A stretch of DNA of 64,000 nt, taken from NCBI RefSeq assembly GCF_963576675.1, contig NC_088916.1:11818501-11882500 (forward strand), in the 5' to 3' direction. Position 1 is the stretch's first letter, and each line of letters begins with the position of its first letter. Made by a program: the position numbers and the translations under genes. Source of the stretch: Euphorbia lathyris (taxonomy: Eukaryota > Streptophyta > Magnoliopsida > Malpighiales > Euphorbiaceae). This document shows, piece by piece, positions 48,285 through 58,955 of the stretch. Under the pieces are notes generated by a model. It saw only the letters and a list, made by a program, of their open reading frames with translations, was not told the DNA's origin and searched no databases.

Positions 48285-48836
48285 TCAAGCATCAGACCAA
48301 TAAATATCCAATGCTCCGACATCATCGGGATCAGAGATTCCTAAAGCTTTCCAAACAGCTTCAGAGGCATCAACAATGTTGTTAGGACAAGGTGGTTGAT
48401 AATCATGTTCTTTGTCACAACCCATTGTTGAATCACATTCGTCTACTACTTTTGCTTTAGTACTCCTTCCATTTCCATATATAGTTATATACTTCAAGCA
48501 TCTACTCTCGTTATTGAACCATCCTGTTGAAAGTGCTACCACTGCCTCACTATCTGGATGGTATTGATGATCACATTCTGATGGACCACCGCCGTCACCA
48601 CCAGCCGCGAAACTGTTGATTGTGAGAGTTGCTTTTGTGCGGCCGGTCAACCGTGGCGAACACTTGTAAGTAGTGTACAGTTTTCCCTCTACACAGCAGT
48701 CGGAGTCATGTTCTTGGTTGCATTGATTTGGTGGAGGTTTAATCCCTCTTATCTTGCCGCTTGGGTTGCAGGTTTGAGATTTTGCGCTTGAAATTATGAG
48801 AAGAAAGAGAAGGATGATCGAACAAACTTGCTTCAT
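48285..48836 (-). CDS. Kiwellin K4 (secreted defence protein)
   Basis: A single-exon frame of 183 residues: signal peptide (about 1-20), Cys-rich module ([25 protein letters not shown]), and double-psi beta-barrel ending [10 protein letters not shown]. It is identical to K3 over the first half and differs at four sites later; it differs from K5 at five sites. The promoter side is complete, with CCTATATAATAC on the minus strand about 70 bp upstream. This is probably the best-preserved copy together with K5. It is secreted to the apoplast by inference from the signal peptide and family. The target is not known. Confidence 0.93.
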   Translation of the reverse strand: MKQVCSIILLFLLIISSAKSQTCNPSGKIRGIKPPPNQCNQEHDSDCCVEGKLYTTYKCSPRLTGRTKATLTINSFAAGGDGGGPSECDHQYHPDSEAVVALSTGWFNNESRCLKYITIYGNGRSTKAKVVDECDSTMGCDKEHDYQPPCPNNIVDASEAVWKALGISDPDDVGALDIYWSDA

Positions 48837-48901
48837 TTTCTTTACTTTTTTTTTTTCTTGATGTGAATTTGTTGGATGTGAAGAAGATGATTACATGAGG
48901 G

Positions 48902-48914
48902 TGTATTATATAGG
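48902..48914 (-). promoter_or_regulatory. TATA box of kiwellin K4
   Basis: The minus strand reads CCTATATAATACAC about 70 bp before the K4 start codon. The same element is conserved upstream of K1 and K5. Confidence 0.6.
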
Positions 48915-49782
48915 AAAATTGCTTAGATTAGGACAGATTTAAGATCTTTTGAAGTTATCAAAAACTGCTAGCTGACAAAATAATTTTCTCAGTTAAATAG
49001 ATAACTGAATGTAAATTTGTTACTGAAGAACCATTTTCTGTATTTTTGCTGTAATTTGTTTTTATTAAGAGAGCTTTTTATTAGGTTAAGTTTATCGATT
49101 GGCCTTTACACATCATTTGTCACTTTGATTAAGAAAGCAGGCTTAATAGGAGGCTTAAAACACAAATATTTTATTCCATATTCTGTACTTTGTTCTAAAA
49201 GAAGATGTCATATTTTTTGTGATTTAATAATAGAATTGGAAATTCATATTTATAAATTGGGCGAAATATTTGAATTTTTTTTGTCCAACTTGTACAAAAG
49301 ACTATTTTTTTTTTCAGGTCAACATATGTTTATGATCTCTTACTAATAAGTGATAAAATGTGTAGATGATAAGATTCACGATCGAGAAGGCAATTTGATG
49401 AATTATTTCTCAAATTGACCCAACTTGCCAATATTGGGGATAAAATTGCTCGCCAACATTAGGGGTAAAGTTGCACCATTGTAGACGTTAGGAAAAAAAT
49501 TGCTCCTAGCTGTATTTTTGCATCTTATCCCTTAAATTTAGGAGCTCTTTATTTTACTCTATTCACAATGTTGAACTACTGTCTTTAGAGGTTGTATCAT
49601 CACAGTTGATTGCAATTCACAAGTGTTTGCATTTTAGTTTGTACCTCTGGTTTCAGGATAGGATTATCTATTGTTATTTTAATGTTTAAGTGTTGAGGGG
49701 GATGAAGAATATACTGAGTGGAGTTTGAGAGATGATATAATATTTGTTTATTGTAGAAGTTTTTCATTTTATTCTCCAAATT
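48915..49782. other. K4 upstream region and start of array unit 5
   Basis: The segment is repeated at 31000-31780 and 52620-53360. It contains conserved short open frames but no recognisable protein. Confidence 0.5.
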
Positions 49783-49797
49783 GATAGAGGATATAAT

Positions 49798-50304
49798 GTT
49801 TCGCCTTTCCCATTGCCGATTCTTATGCTCATACGGCTGAGCTGATGGCGATCGTCTTTGCTATTGAAGCTTCCTGGGAAAGAGGCTGGCACAATTTGTG
49901 GATTGAATCTGACTCGGCATATGCGGTTAAGTTGCTCAGTGAAAAATCTACTGCGGTTCCATGGAGGGTTAAGCAAGAATGGTTAAGCTGCTTATCACGT
50001 TGTTCGTCTATGAACTGTAAAATCACTCATATCTTCAGTGAAGGTAATCAAGCTGCGGATCGTCTTGCCTGTTTTGGCAAATCTGCATCAGCACTGGTGG
50101 CACTCTGCGCCTTATTTTTGCCAATTTCATGTTTTCGATGACCTTTGTAATGTTGCTCATATTCGTTTCCTTTAATTTTCTCACCCTTTTGTAATTTTCA
50201 TTTTTTTTATTAATAATATTCAGGGTTGGTTAAGTGCGTTAGGGGTGCCAACCTAGTTGGGATGTCTAACCTCTTAATCGCGTCCCAATCTTTCATTTAA
50301 AAAA
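49798..50304 (+). mobile_element. 5'-truncated LINE (RNase H end) with 15-bp TSD
   Basis: GATAGAGGATATAAT flanks the insert (49783-49797 and 50305-50319). The plus strand encodes the end of a LINE RNase H: AELMAIVFAIEASWERG (Glu), WIESDSAYAVKLL (Asp), and EGNQAADRLACFG (late Asp). A 3' tail follows and ends in a short A run. The first Asp is missing because of 5' truncation. It is a different LINE family from the pair at 18-22 kb. Sister units at about 31790 and 37402 show the uninterrupted target. Confidence 0.9.
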
Positions 50305-50567
50305 GATAGAGGATATAATATTTGTTTTAATACTAGGGGAGATTCAGAACCATATGTTTGCATAAGAATAAATAAATAAATAATTTCATTTGAACAACTT
50401 ATTTGTTATAGTTGTTGTACTCTTTTGTCTGGAATTTCCAAGGAGATGGCATGTTGTAACAACCTAGGTGAACAGATATCTGATGAAGAAAACTAAGCAT
50501 GTTTAGTTTATCCTTCATTTTATCCCAAAATAGTCTCTAGCTAGGTTCTGCAAGATATAATCTGAGC
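50305..50567. other. Upstream region of unit 5 TNL remnant
   Basis: This matches 31790-32002 and 37400-37614, including AACCTAGGTGAACAGATATC and AAAATAGTCTCTAGCTAGG. There is no gene. Confidence 0.45.
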
Positions 50568-51111
50568 ATGGCTGCTGCAGCTTCTCCTGTTGGTCGAAAG
50601 AGGTTCGATGTATTTCTCAGTTTTCGAGGCATAGACACCCGTCACAACTTCATCTTTCAGTCGAAAAGGAATTGTAAACTAGATATATATCCTAGCTTAT
50701 ACTTCAATCTTTCTTTTGTAACTTGTAAATTTAAGAGAGGTAACTCCAACTATTCGGTATCTGAAGAACCTTAATCATGTGATTTTACAACTGTAAGAAT
50801 ATTAGGAGTGTTCCGAGCACTGTGGAAGACAAAAATAGAAAGGAGATTGATAATGATCTTGGTGTTAGATAATGGACATGCCTATTCAAATCTGAATGTG
50901 GTGAAATTCGGGTTGCATCTGCCTTGTATCAATATCTCCCACCTACCTACTTAAAGAGTGGCAACTTTCTTATGTACATGGGCAATGAGGCTTGTTTTGA
51001 AGCCATTATTGAGCATTCATCTGCCAAGACTTGTTACCAAGTGAAGAAAATGGTGGCCAAACTAATGTATATGGGCGTTGATGAAGGAAATCCGACACTA
51101 CTCGCTTTTTA
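50568..51111 (+). pseudogene. Internally deleted TNL remnant, array unit 5
   Basis: The TIR stub (VGRKRFDVFLSFRGIDTR) is followed by the junction AAAGGAATTGTAAACTAG, the same TIR to intron 3 join as in unit 3. A further deletion removes most of the exon 4 copy (TTTTGTAACTTGTAAATTTA). The LRR to C-JID-like junction (CCGAGCACTGTGGAAGAC) is shared with units 2 and 3. The C-terminal frame (MYQYLPPTY to NPTLLAF) stays open but lost an internal block. It is not a receptor gene any more. Confidence 0.85.
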
Positions 51112-51990
51112 AAGGCTATGACAAGAACGTTGAGTCTGGACCCAGTGGAATATTCAACCCATACACAGAGAAAGAGAAATCAAATGGTGAGAGATTAAAA
51201 TATATCTGTTCTTCTATATGCTTGGAATTCATGACATGTTGGTGATAAAAGTCAGGTGTAGAAGGGAAAAGCGCAGGACGAGGGAGAGTTCAGATGATGA
51301 TCTTGGGATATTGAAGAAAAGTCTGCGGAAAAGAAGTAATGGTACTGTTCTGATGACCAGAAAGACGAACCACCTGCGGAGAATGTAAGCCTTTTTTTTC
51401 TGATTGAATTTTCTTTATCAATTGTATGTTCCCCTTGCTGGTTTATTTTTCCCTTGCCATTAATTATTCTGTGAGTCGTAAACATATATGTGATAGCTTT
51501 CATCTCTTAATATTTTTAGCTTAAACTGTTCCTTCAATTTATATGGTTATGAACCACCATATATCAGTTTAATTGTTTTGTTTGAAAAAGATCAAGTTCA
51601 TATCAGTTGGCATACCCTGATTGTTTAGTCGAATCAACATAGGTGAGTGAAATATAGAAGCTAAGTTGATGCGCTCTAGTTGGGAAATTCTGAGAATTGT
51701 GTTTATATGATCAAATTCATGAGTTTAAAGTTTCAAAACTGTTTGTTATTTCATATTTTATGCTTTGGCTTCATGGGTTGATCATATATTGTTTAGTTTT
51801 CTTATAAATTTCCCGGACGACTTCAGAGCTCGGAGATAGATAAAACTATAAGAGTATTAAGTTTATATATATATATTAAGCCAACATAGGAATTTAATAC
51901 ATACCACATAATATATATGCATACGGACCTTCAAATGAGCAATAAAGTGCATGAGCAAATAAAAACGTATACATCTTGAATGCTAAAATC
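51112..51990. other. TNL tail and flank before K5
   Basis: This is a shortened version of the 28937-30341 flank, with the exon-like stretch at about 51249-51384. There is no gene. Confidence 0.5.
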
Positions 51991-52542
51991 TCAAGCATCA
52001 GACCAATAAATATCCAATGCTCCGACATTATCAGGATCAGAGATTCCTAAAGCTTTCCAAACAGCTTCAGAGGCATCAACAATGTTGTTAGGACAAGGTG
52101 GTTGATAATCATGTTCTTTGTCACAACCCATTGTTGAATCACATTCATCTACTACTTTTGCTTTAGTACTCCTTCCATTTCCATATATATTTATATACTT
52201 CAAGCATCTACGTTCGTTATTGAACCATCCTGTTGAAAGTGCTACCACTGCCTCACTATCTGGATGATACTGATGATCACATTCTGATGGACCACCGCCG
52301 TCACCGCCAGCTGCAAAACTGTTGATTGTGAGAGTTGCTTTTGTGCGGCCGGTCACCCGTGGGGAACACTTGTAAGTAGTGTACATTTTTCCCTCTACAC
52401 AGCAGTCGGAGTCGTGTTCTTGGTTGCATTGATTTGGTGGAGGTTTAATCCCTCTTATCTTGCCGCTTGGGTTGCAGGTTTGAGATTTTGCGCTTGAAAT
52501 TATGAGAAGAAAGAGAAGGATGATCGAACAAACTTGCTTCAT
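51991..52542 (-). CDS. Kiwellin K5 (secreted defence protein)
   Basis: A single-exon frame of 183 residues with the same signal peptide, Cys-rich N-terminal module and double-psi beta-barrel as K4. It differs from K4 at five sites: GKM for GKL, PRV for PRL, NNERRC for NNESRC, YIN for YIT, and DPDN for DPDD. The Ser to Arg change removes the N-E-S context that in K2 and K4 forms a potential N-glycosylation sequon (NES). The native upstream region and TATA box are present. This is the last kiwellin of the array. Likely functional. Confidence 0.93.
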   Translation of the reverse strand: MKQVCSIILLFLLIISSAKSQTCNPSGKIRGIKPPPNQCNQEHDSDCCVEGKMYTTYKCSPRVTGRTKATLTINSFAAGGDGGGPSECDHQYHPDSEAVVALSTGWFNNERRCLKYINIYGNGRSTKAKVVDECDSTMGCDKEHDYQPPCPNNIVDASEAVWKALGISDPDNVGALDIYWSDA

Positions 52543-52606
52543 TTTCTTTACTTTTTTTTTTCTTGATGTGAATTTGTTGGATGTGAAGAAGATAATTACA
52601 TGGGGT

Positions 52607-52619
52607 TGTATTATATAGG
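52607..52619 (-). promoter_or_regulatory. TATA box of kiwellin K5
   Basis: The minus strand reads CCTATATAATACAA about 70 bp before the K5 start. It is the same element as upstream of K1 and K4. Confidence 0.6.
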
Positions 52620-53360
52620 AAAATTGCTCAGATTAGGACAGATTTAAGATCTTTTGAAGTTATCAAAAACTGCTAGCTGACAAAATAATTTTCTCAGTTA
52701 AATAGATAACTGAATGTAAATTTGTTACTGAAGAACCATTTTCTGTATTTTTGCTGTAATTTGTTTTTATTAAGAGAGCTTTTTATTAGTTTAAGTTTAT
52801 TCATTGGCCTTTACACATCATTTGTCACTTTGATTAAGAAAGCAGGCTTAATAGGAGGCTTAAAACACAGATATTTTATTCATTATTCTGTACTTTGTTC
52901 TAAAAAAAGATGTCATATTTTTTTGTGATTTAATAATAGAATTGGAAATTCATATTTATAAATTGGGCGAAATATTTGAATTTTTTTTTGTCCAACTTGT
53001 ACAAAAGACTATTTTTTTTTTCAGGTCAACATATGTTTGTGATCTCTTACTAATAAGTGATAAAATGTGTAGATGATAAGATTCACGATCGAGAAGACAA
53101 TTTGATGAATTATTTCTCAAATTGACCCAACTTGCCAATGTTGGGGATAAAATTGCTCGCCAACATTAGGGGCAAAGTTGCACCATTGTAGACGTTAGGA
53201 AAAAAATTGCTCCTCGCTATATTTTTGCATCTTATCCCTTAAATTTAGGAGCTCTTTATTTTACTCTATTCACAATGTTGAACTACTGTCTTTAGAGGTT
53301 GTATCATCACAGTTGATTGCAATCCACAAGTGTTTACATTTTAGTTTGTACCTCTGGTTT
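52620..53360. other. K5 upstream region; right edge of the array
   Basis: The region follows 48915-49660 closely and stops matching after TTTGTACCTCTGGTTT at about 53360. Unique sequence follows, so this is the right breakpoint of the amplified block. Confidence 0.65.
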
Positions 53361-53767
53361 ATTGGTCTCACAAAGTTAGAGTGATATATTCGTCTATAAA
53401 CTTGCATAAAATTGTATACTTTTCAATGTGTCAAAATACTCTTTAGTCTGCCATGTGGATATCCAAAGGAGCTTCCAACATGATAGTGACTCCTCGGGGA
53501 GCCTGGCGAGGTAAATTCACAACAATCCGCATATCTATTCTCCTCACGGTAGCTATGTTGGAAATTCACATTCGTTCTTCCTTTGAGTTGCATATTAGTC
53601 ATAATAAGGACTCTATGTGGGTAAATTTGTGTTTCCTCACTACACCTATTAGAATTTGAATAATTTTGAGACAACAGGATGATTACCAAATGCAATCAAA
53701 CCCTTTTTCGATAGCTAGTCGTAACCTTGTAACAGTGCCTCCACAATTGATTAAATCTATAAATAGA
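53361..53767 (-). other. Unique flank, possible LINE RNase H scrap
   Basis: The minus-strand frame at 53695-53423 contains FQHSYREENRYADCCEF, which loosely resembles the late HIYREGNRVAD motif of plant LINE RNase H. Nothing else supports the assignment. Confidence 0.25.
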
Positions 53768-56170
53768 CACTACAAAAAGGTCTATTATGACGCTAAAATT
53801 TAAGGTTTAACGATGTTTTTTTGCGTCCTTAAACGCTTAGCCACACTTTTCAAAGCGTCGTTAAATTTGTGTGGTAAACTTGACATATCGCATACAAACA
53901 TCGTCATGCTGCCAACAATAATGTGACGGCTGCTATTAATACTTTCGTCTGTTGGGGTTTAGTGTCCTATAGACAATTGTTCCATGATATAAACTTAATG
54001 TAAATGAATTGTTCTTTATGTCATTTGTTTTAATAAGATATGGTTTCATAACCATATAAAGGCAACCTCCTTTAAAGAACTAAATAAGTCTAATAAAAGG
54101 AAATCCCTAAGTTTATTTAAAGTGATTATAAAGTGTTCATACAAGCATGAAGTGAGACGAAACATTATAATAAACTAATAAACTTAAAACCACCCCAAGT
54201 CAAGTGATATGTTTTGAATAGGGATTGACATAACACTGTTGAGACTTGCATGTAACAATGCTTTCTGTCGAGACAGAGCTGATCTCACAAGCTTCAGATA
54301 TGCAGATATCTAGATAGTTACATGGATCCAATGAAAGGGGTTCATTAGGATTGGGGACCCGACTTGAGATAACAGGATGCAGAGATTTATCCTTGTCACA
54401 TGCTCATCTCATTGGTATTAATAGGTATAAGTAATCCTCAGACTCAAAGGAATGTTAATTAGTGATTCTGGATTATGGAATGTGATGCTTTGATCCTGTT
54501 GTAACACGATCCATAACAGGGATGACTCTGGGGTCTGTACGGCAGACGTTGGGTATCACAGGAAGTAATTATAGGATAGTTAACATTGGATTGAGCATTT
54601 GTCACTCCTGATAAATGGGAGATACGTCCAAGGATCGCTTGTGGAAGACTTAACTCTAAATCCTTGCAAGGTGATAGCTTAAGACTTGAAATGCAGATTT
54701 CACTTAACCTATCTAATTGGAGTTAACTCGGCCTGTACAAGTAAAACGAACGTCTCGCTATATATGACTTGACATTACCCATAGTCATAAGATTCAGTTC
54801 AAGGATGTAATTGATGAAGGATCGAATTATACTGTAACTAATATGGAAAGGTCAATGACAGAATCAACCTGTCTTCTTATAGCTCTGGGGGAATGTTTCG
54901 GATCTGCCAATCACAGTTCGCGTACTCATTTCGTTATACAAAGATTAAATATAATTCTAAGAAAATTAATTTAATAGTTGTATACGGCTAGAAGCAATAA
55001 GAACCTAATGGGTCACACATAAAACTTGGAACCCAAAAGAGAAACAGATGTTAATTAATTGAAGGAAGCCCAACTGAGTCCACTAAGGCCCAGTAACATG
55101 AGGGGGGCGAATTTATGTATTAAATACATAAAGGAATTAATTTATTTTTAAACAATTATAATCAGATTATGATTGTGAATTAAATTAATTATAGGATAAA
55201 TAAGTTAGGAGGTTTAATGAGATTAAATTGCTTCTATTATTATCCTATTAATAAGTTATTATTATCTTTATATTTAGATATAATTACAGATAATAACAAT
55301 AAGAGTTTTATTCCGAATTAAATTCTTATTCAGTAACCTAATTCTATCTGACTAGGGTTTAGATGGAAGAGGCTATATAAACCCCCTTTAACTGTAAATT
55401 TCGGCTAACATAGTCTCCCTGCAGACTGAGAATTTCGACCCTACAGTAGAGGATGGAATTCACCGCTTGCTTCTGAATCAATTGATTTCATCTCTTTCTT
55501 TTTCTCCTTGATCTTGTGTTGATTAATTAGAGGCAATCTATCTTGATTGCTATTTCTTGGTTGAGTTCGAATCGTTTACTTATATGTTTTGTTATGTTCA
55601 TGAACGTAGAAAAGACATACAAAAGGAGAAACTCGTTTTGCTTCTCCTACATCAGGTCAGTTCACGATTTCGCGGATTCCCGGAGATTGAACCTTCGGAT
55701 CGTCACGATTTTTGGACAGGAGCTTCTAGACATATTCTTCCACGTTTTCACCATCGGGATTGTCCTTCGGAGGTCTGGAAGGTCTGTACGGGTAGGGGAA
55801 GATTGGTAGATAGTTTCCATCTCTTTTGAAGTTGTGGGCACTTCGTTTGCAATGGTAGATTGATCGTCATAAAGGTATTTATGTTCAATCCCTCCTTATA
55901 TGAAATAACGATTAACGGATCTTGAGAAAAGGAAATAGGTAAAAAATTTATATTTCTGCTGCTAAACGTTTGCCTGTTTCCCGTCACCGTCATCGTAACA
56001 TAAGGAAGATGACAGAATGAAAATAAACGTGTGTCATGTGAAGCTATTAAGGATGAAAGAATGCGACCGTCATCTGTAATACCATCAGACGGCTGCGAGT
56101 CCCGTGACAGTTTCAATTTCTCTGGAACGACGGTTTTGAACCGTCGTCTGAAATAGTTATCAACGTAGTG
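53768..56170. mobile_element. CACTA-like ends enclosing an LTR
   Basis: The left end starts CACTACAAAAAGGTC and is followed by repeated GACGCT, AACGATG and GCGTCGTTAAA motifs, typical of CACTA subterminal repeats. The right end is ACGTAGTG, with GACGACGG and CCGTCGTCTGAAA subterminal motifs. Three-base target duplications did not match, and the two ends could belong to two different elements. No transposase is seen. Most of the interior is the LTR at 53950-55863. Confidence 0.45.
53950..55863 (+). mobile_element. Solo-LTR-like sequence, about 1.9 kb
   Basis: It begins TGTTGGGGTTTAGTGTCC after TCGTC (53945-53949), and TCGTC recurs at 55864-55868. A TATA box (GGCTATATAAACCCCC, 55371-55385) sits in the last third, as in an LTR promoter. 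There is no gag-pol. The right end reads ATTGA where CA is expected, so that boundary is approximate. Open frames near 55550-55830 are not supported. Confidence 0.5.
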
Positions 56171-57004
56171 CCTGTAGAAACTCACCTGCACATAACTTTA
56201 GAAGTTCAAACGAACCTTGAGAATCTAACTGCCGGAACCTCCTCCACTACTAATGCTGCTTCGACACCTTCTCCATTGGTCTCTCCCGAAGATGCCCATG
56301 CTCTTCCCTTCACTTCTTCCACTCCATTAAACGATGTAGCTATCTCCAATGAAGAAATGCCTCATTCTCTTGGGTGATTTAGTGATACACCGAACTTCCA
56401 AGACAAAAAAACAACAGAAAATATACAAGTATTTTGCATAAGTAATTTTTCTATCTGTTAAAGTAAAGAAGAGCAAACAACACTCTTAAGTACCACGTTT
56501 CAATCTAAGAACAATGAAGAAAACAAAAACTAAGAACAATGAAGAACAAGTAAAAGTAAATTTTGAATGTTTAAAGTAAATTTTTTGAACATCATCTTCT
56601 TCTTTAACTCATCTTCTACATAATTTTGAATGTTTAAAGTAAATTTAATGGTTCGCAAATATGATATGGGTACATATTTTATGAAATAAGAACCCATATC
56701 ATAAAATGAGAACTTCAAATGGGTTCTTATTTATTAAATTGTGAACCAAAATGATAATTTGTGAATAATAAAAAAATCATTACTTTCTCTACCTCAACTT
56801 CATTATCTAAGTTACAGATGACTAAAGTCGAAGTTACTGTCCACCATAATTAGCTTAACATGTAGGTATGCGGGTTGAAAGTTGAAGAAATTATTGTAGA
56901 ATTCAACGATTTGGGAAATTAAGGAGATAGAAAGTTGAAGAGTCTAAGAGTATTTTGGGTATAAGAATTGAAATTGTCTAATTTAATAGCATATATTGAA
57001 ATAG
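56171..57004. other. Intergenic DNA, no recognisable gene
   Basis: A 69-codon Ser/Thr-rich open frame (56168-56377) has no recognised domain. The rest is AT-rich. A 33-bp segment at 56413-56445 recurs at 58399-58431 with two mismatches. TTTTGAATGTTTAAAGTAAA also repeats locally (about 56561 and 56624). Confidence 0.4.
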
Positions 57005-57460
57005 GGGTTAAATGCATCATTCGTCACTAAACTTACAAAGTTGTCTCAAAATGATCACTCAACTTCAATTTGTCTTAATAAAATTATCCAACATTGAGTT
57101 TTGTCTCAATTAGGTCACTCAGCCGATTTTAGTGGTTAAAACACATCATAATGACATGGGGGACACTTCAACGTATGGCTATCACGTGTCGATATTTTTA
57201 CGAAAAAATAAATAAAATTTAGTGTTTTTCATAAAAATATATGACAGGTGGCTGTCACATTTCGTTTCGGTCAGAGATCTGAGTTAACTCATGTTGAAGT
57301 GTCCCCCATGTCATTATGATGCATTTTAATCACTGAAATCCCAAGAGTAACCCAATTGAGACAAAACTCAAAGTTGAGTAATTTTATTGAGACAAATTAA
57401 AGTTGAGCGATCATTTTGAGACAACCATCTAAGTTGAGTGACCAATTGTGCATTTAACCC
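57005..57460. mobile_element. Complete foldback element (family A) with 10-bp TSD
   Basis: The ends GGGTTAAATGCATCATTCG and TTGTGCATTTAACCC are inverted. ATTGAAATAG flanks both sides (56995-57004 and 57461-57470). The arms of about 180 bp pair along their length (CTCAACTTCAATTTGTCTTA faces GAGACAAATTAAAGTTGAGC). It is non-coding. The duplication size suggests a Mutator-like origin. The window start (1-266) is a second copy. Confidence 0.8.
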
Positions 57461-57561
57461 ATTGAAATAGGTCTAAAAATTTAATTTTATAAATAAAAAA
57501 AACTGTACGTTAATTGGTCCCAAAATTATAAGCGGAAACAACTCCCCAAAACAAATTCTAA

Positions 57562-57718
57562 GAGCATCTCCAACCCTCAACAAATAAGGGTTGGAAATGC
57601 CAAAATGGTGGTGGTTGGCTTCTCCAACCACCACCAAATTTCTACGCCAAAATAGCTGATAATTCAACCAAAATTGATTTTGATTTCCACCAAAATTTAT
57701 TTTGGTGGAAATCAATAC

Positions 57719-57756
<38 letters not shown>

Positions 57757-58104
57757 TTAATTTAATTATATATATTTATTATTTTAATTTAAATTATATT
57801 TCATAAATAAATATTTTTTCTTTTTATATTTTTTAGTTAAATATATTATTAATTATTTAAAATTAAATAACATTGTTTTCTTATTTTTGAATTAATTTTT
57901 TTTATTATAGATTATTGATGATAATAATAATAATATATGTAAAATATAATAAGATATTAATTAAAGTGTTATGTAAAATGGAATAAAGTAGAGAATATTA
58001 TTTTTAGTGTAATAAATGGTGTAGTGGGTTGGAGAAAAAATAAGATTTGATGTTTAGAAAATAGAAAATAGAAATAGAGATAGCGTAATGGGTTGGAGAT
58101 GGCC
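57562..58104. mobile_element. Harbinger-like MITE
   Basis: The left end GAGCATCTCCAACCC faces the right end GGGTTGGAGATGGCC as an inverted repeat (13 of 15). The trinucleotide TAA flanks both (57559-57561 and 58105-58107), as for PIF/Harbinger (Tourist-like) MITEs. The interior is AT-rich with a TA microsatellite. Confidence 0.7.
57722..57752. repeat. (TA)n microsatellite inside the MITE
   Basis: An uninterrupted run of alternating T and A of about 30 bp. Confidence 0.95.
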
Positions 58105-58844
58105 TAAGAAATTCACTAAGACAGAAATTCTGAAATTGAAAATCCATTTCCGTTTCCGTTTCCCTTTCCCCGACCCTTTTGCTCCTCGGTACACTTCCAT
58201 TGGTATCTCTAGTGACTCTGACGACAGAGCTGTGTTGCACAACAGGTTTTTGTTTTTTAATTCGATGAATTGATTTTGTTAGGGTTTTGAACAATTTTGG
58301 GAATTGCATGTTAGGGTTGTTGTTTTTAATTTAATGAATTGATTTCGTGATGTTAGTAAAGATTTAACAGAATCACAAACCTTATAGGAACGTTATTTAA
58401 CAGAAAATATACAAGTATTATACATAAGTAACATGGCCGGCTCTGGGTCTAGGCCAGGAGTGCGCTGGCCTAGGGAGGCTGTAAAGGGGCCCAATTGTGA
58501 TATTCATGTAAAAAGCCTTAAAGATTATTTAGGTTTTAAATTTAAAAGAGGTTCAATTGATTTTTTGAATATAGGAATTAAACTCATATTTGGTCATACA
58601 AAATTTTGTCATATCATTTGGTAATATTTTCCTCTTGACGTACTTCTATAAGTGACATTTAACCGATTTTAAATGGAAAATATTCTATTTGTTAAATTTT
58701 TTTCCCACATGACACAATTTTGGATACAAGATATATACATGTGGCGATTGATTTAATTTTTTACCAAATAGATTTAATATGTTGATAAATAAGGAATTAA
58801 TGAAATACTTTTTTGTTTGTCATGTATTAAAATATATTTTGAGG
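58105..58844. other. Intergenic DNA before the CWF19-like pseudogene
   Basis: A 58-61 codon frame around 58088-58273 has no recognised domain and starts inside the MITE end. GGCCGGCTCTGGGTCTAGGC near 58436 resembles hAT-type transposon ends but no partner was found. Confidence 0.4.
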
Positions 58845-58955
58845 ACGAGCCTTCGCCCAATGGTAACCGTTGTTGTCGTGTGACGAAGAGGTCACGGGTT
58901 CGAGTCTTAGGAGCGGCCTCTAAGCCTGTAAATTATGAGGACGGGCCCTAATAAG
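58845..58955 (+). mobile_element. Au-type SINE fragment
   Basis: The tRNA-like head is present (GAGCCTTCGCCCAATGGTAA as A box, GGTCACGGGTTCGAGTC as B box), followed by GGAGCGGCCTCTAA. The 3' body and terminal GGGCGGCCC-type end are missing. GAGGACG occurs at both ends. Confidence 0.7.

Noticed and set aside
49017..52928. Conserved LLKNHFLYFCCNLFLL-type frames upstream of K1, K4 and K5
   Set aside because: They are conserved only because the whole unit is duplicated; they overlap the kiwellin upstream region and lack a stable length.
55543..55829. Open frames of 88 and 90 codons
   Set aside because: They overlap each other inside the LTR-like sequence and have no recognised domain.
56168..56377. 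69-codon Ser/Thr-rich open frame
   Set aside because: No domain is recognised; it begins at a transposon end.
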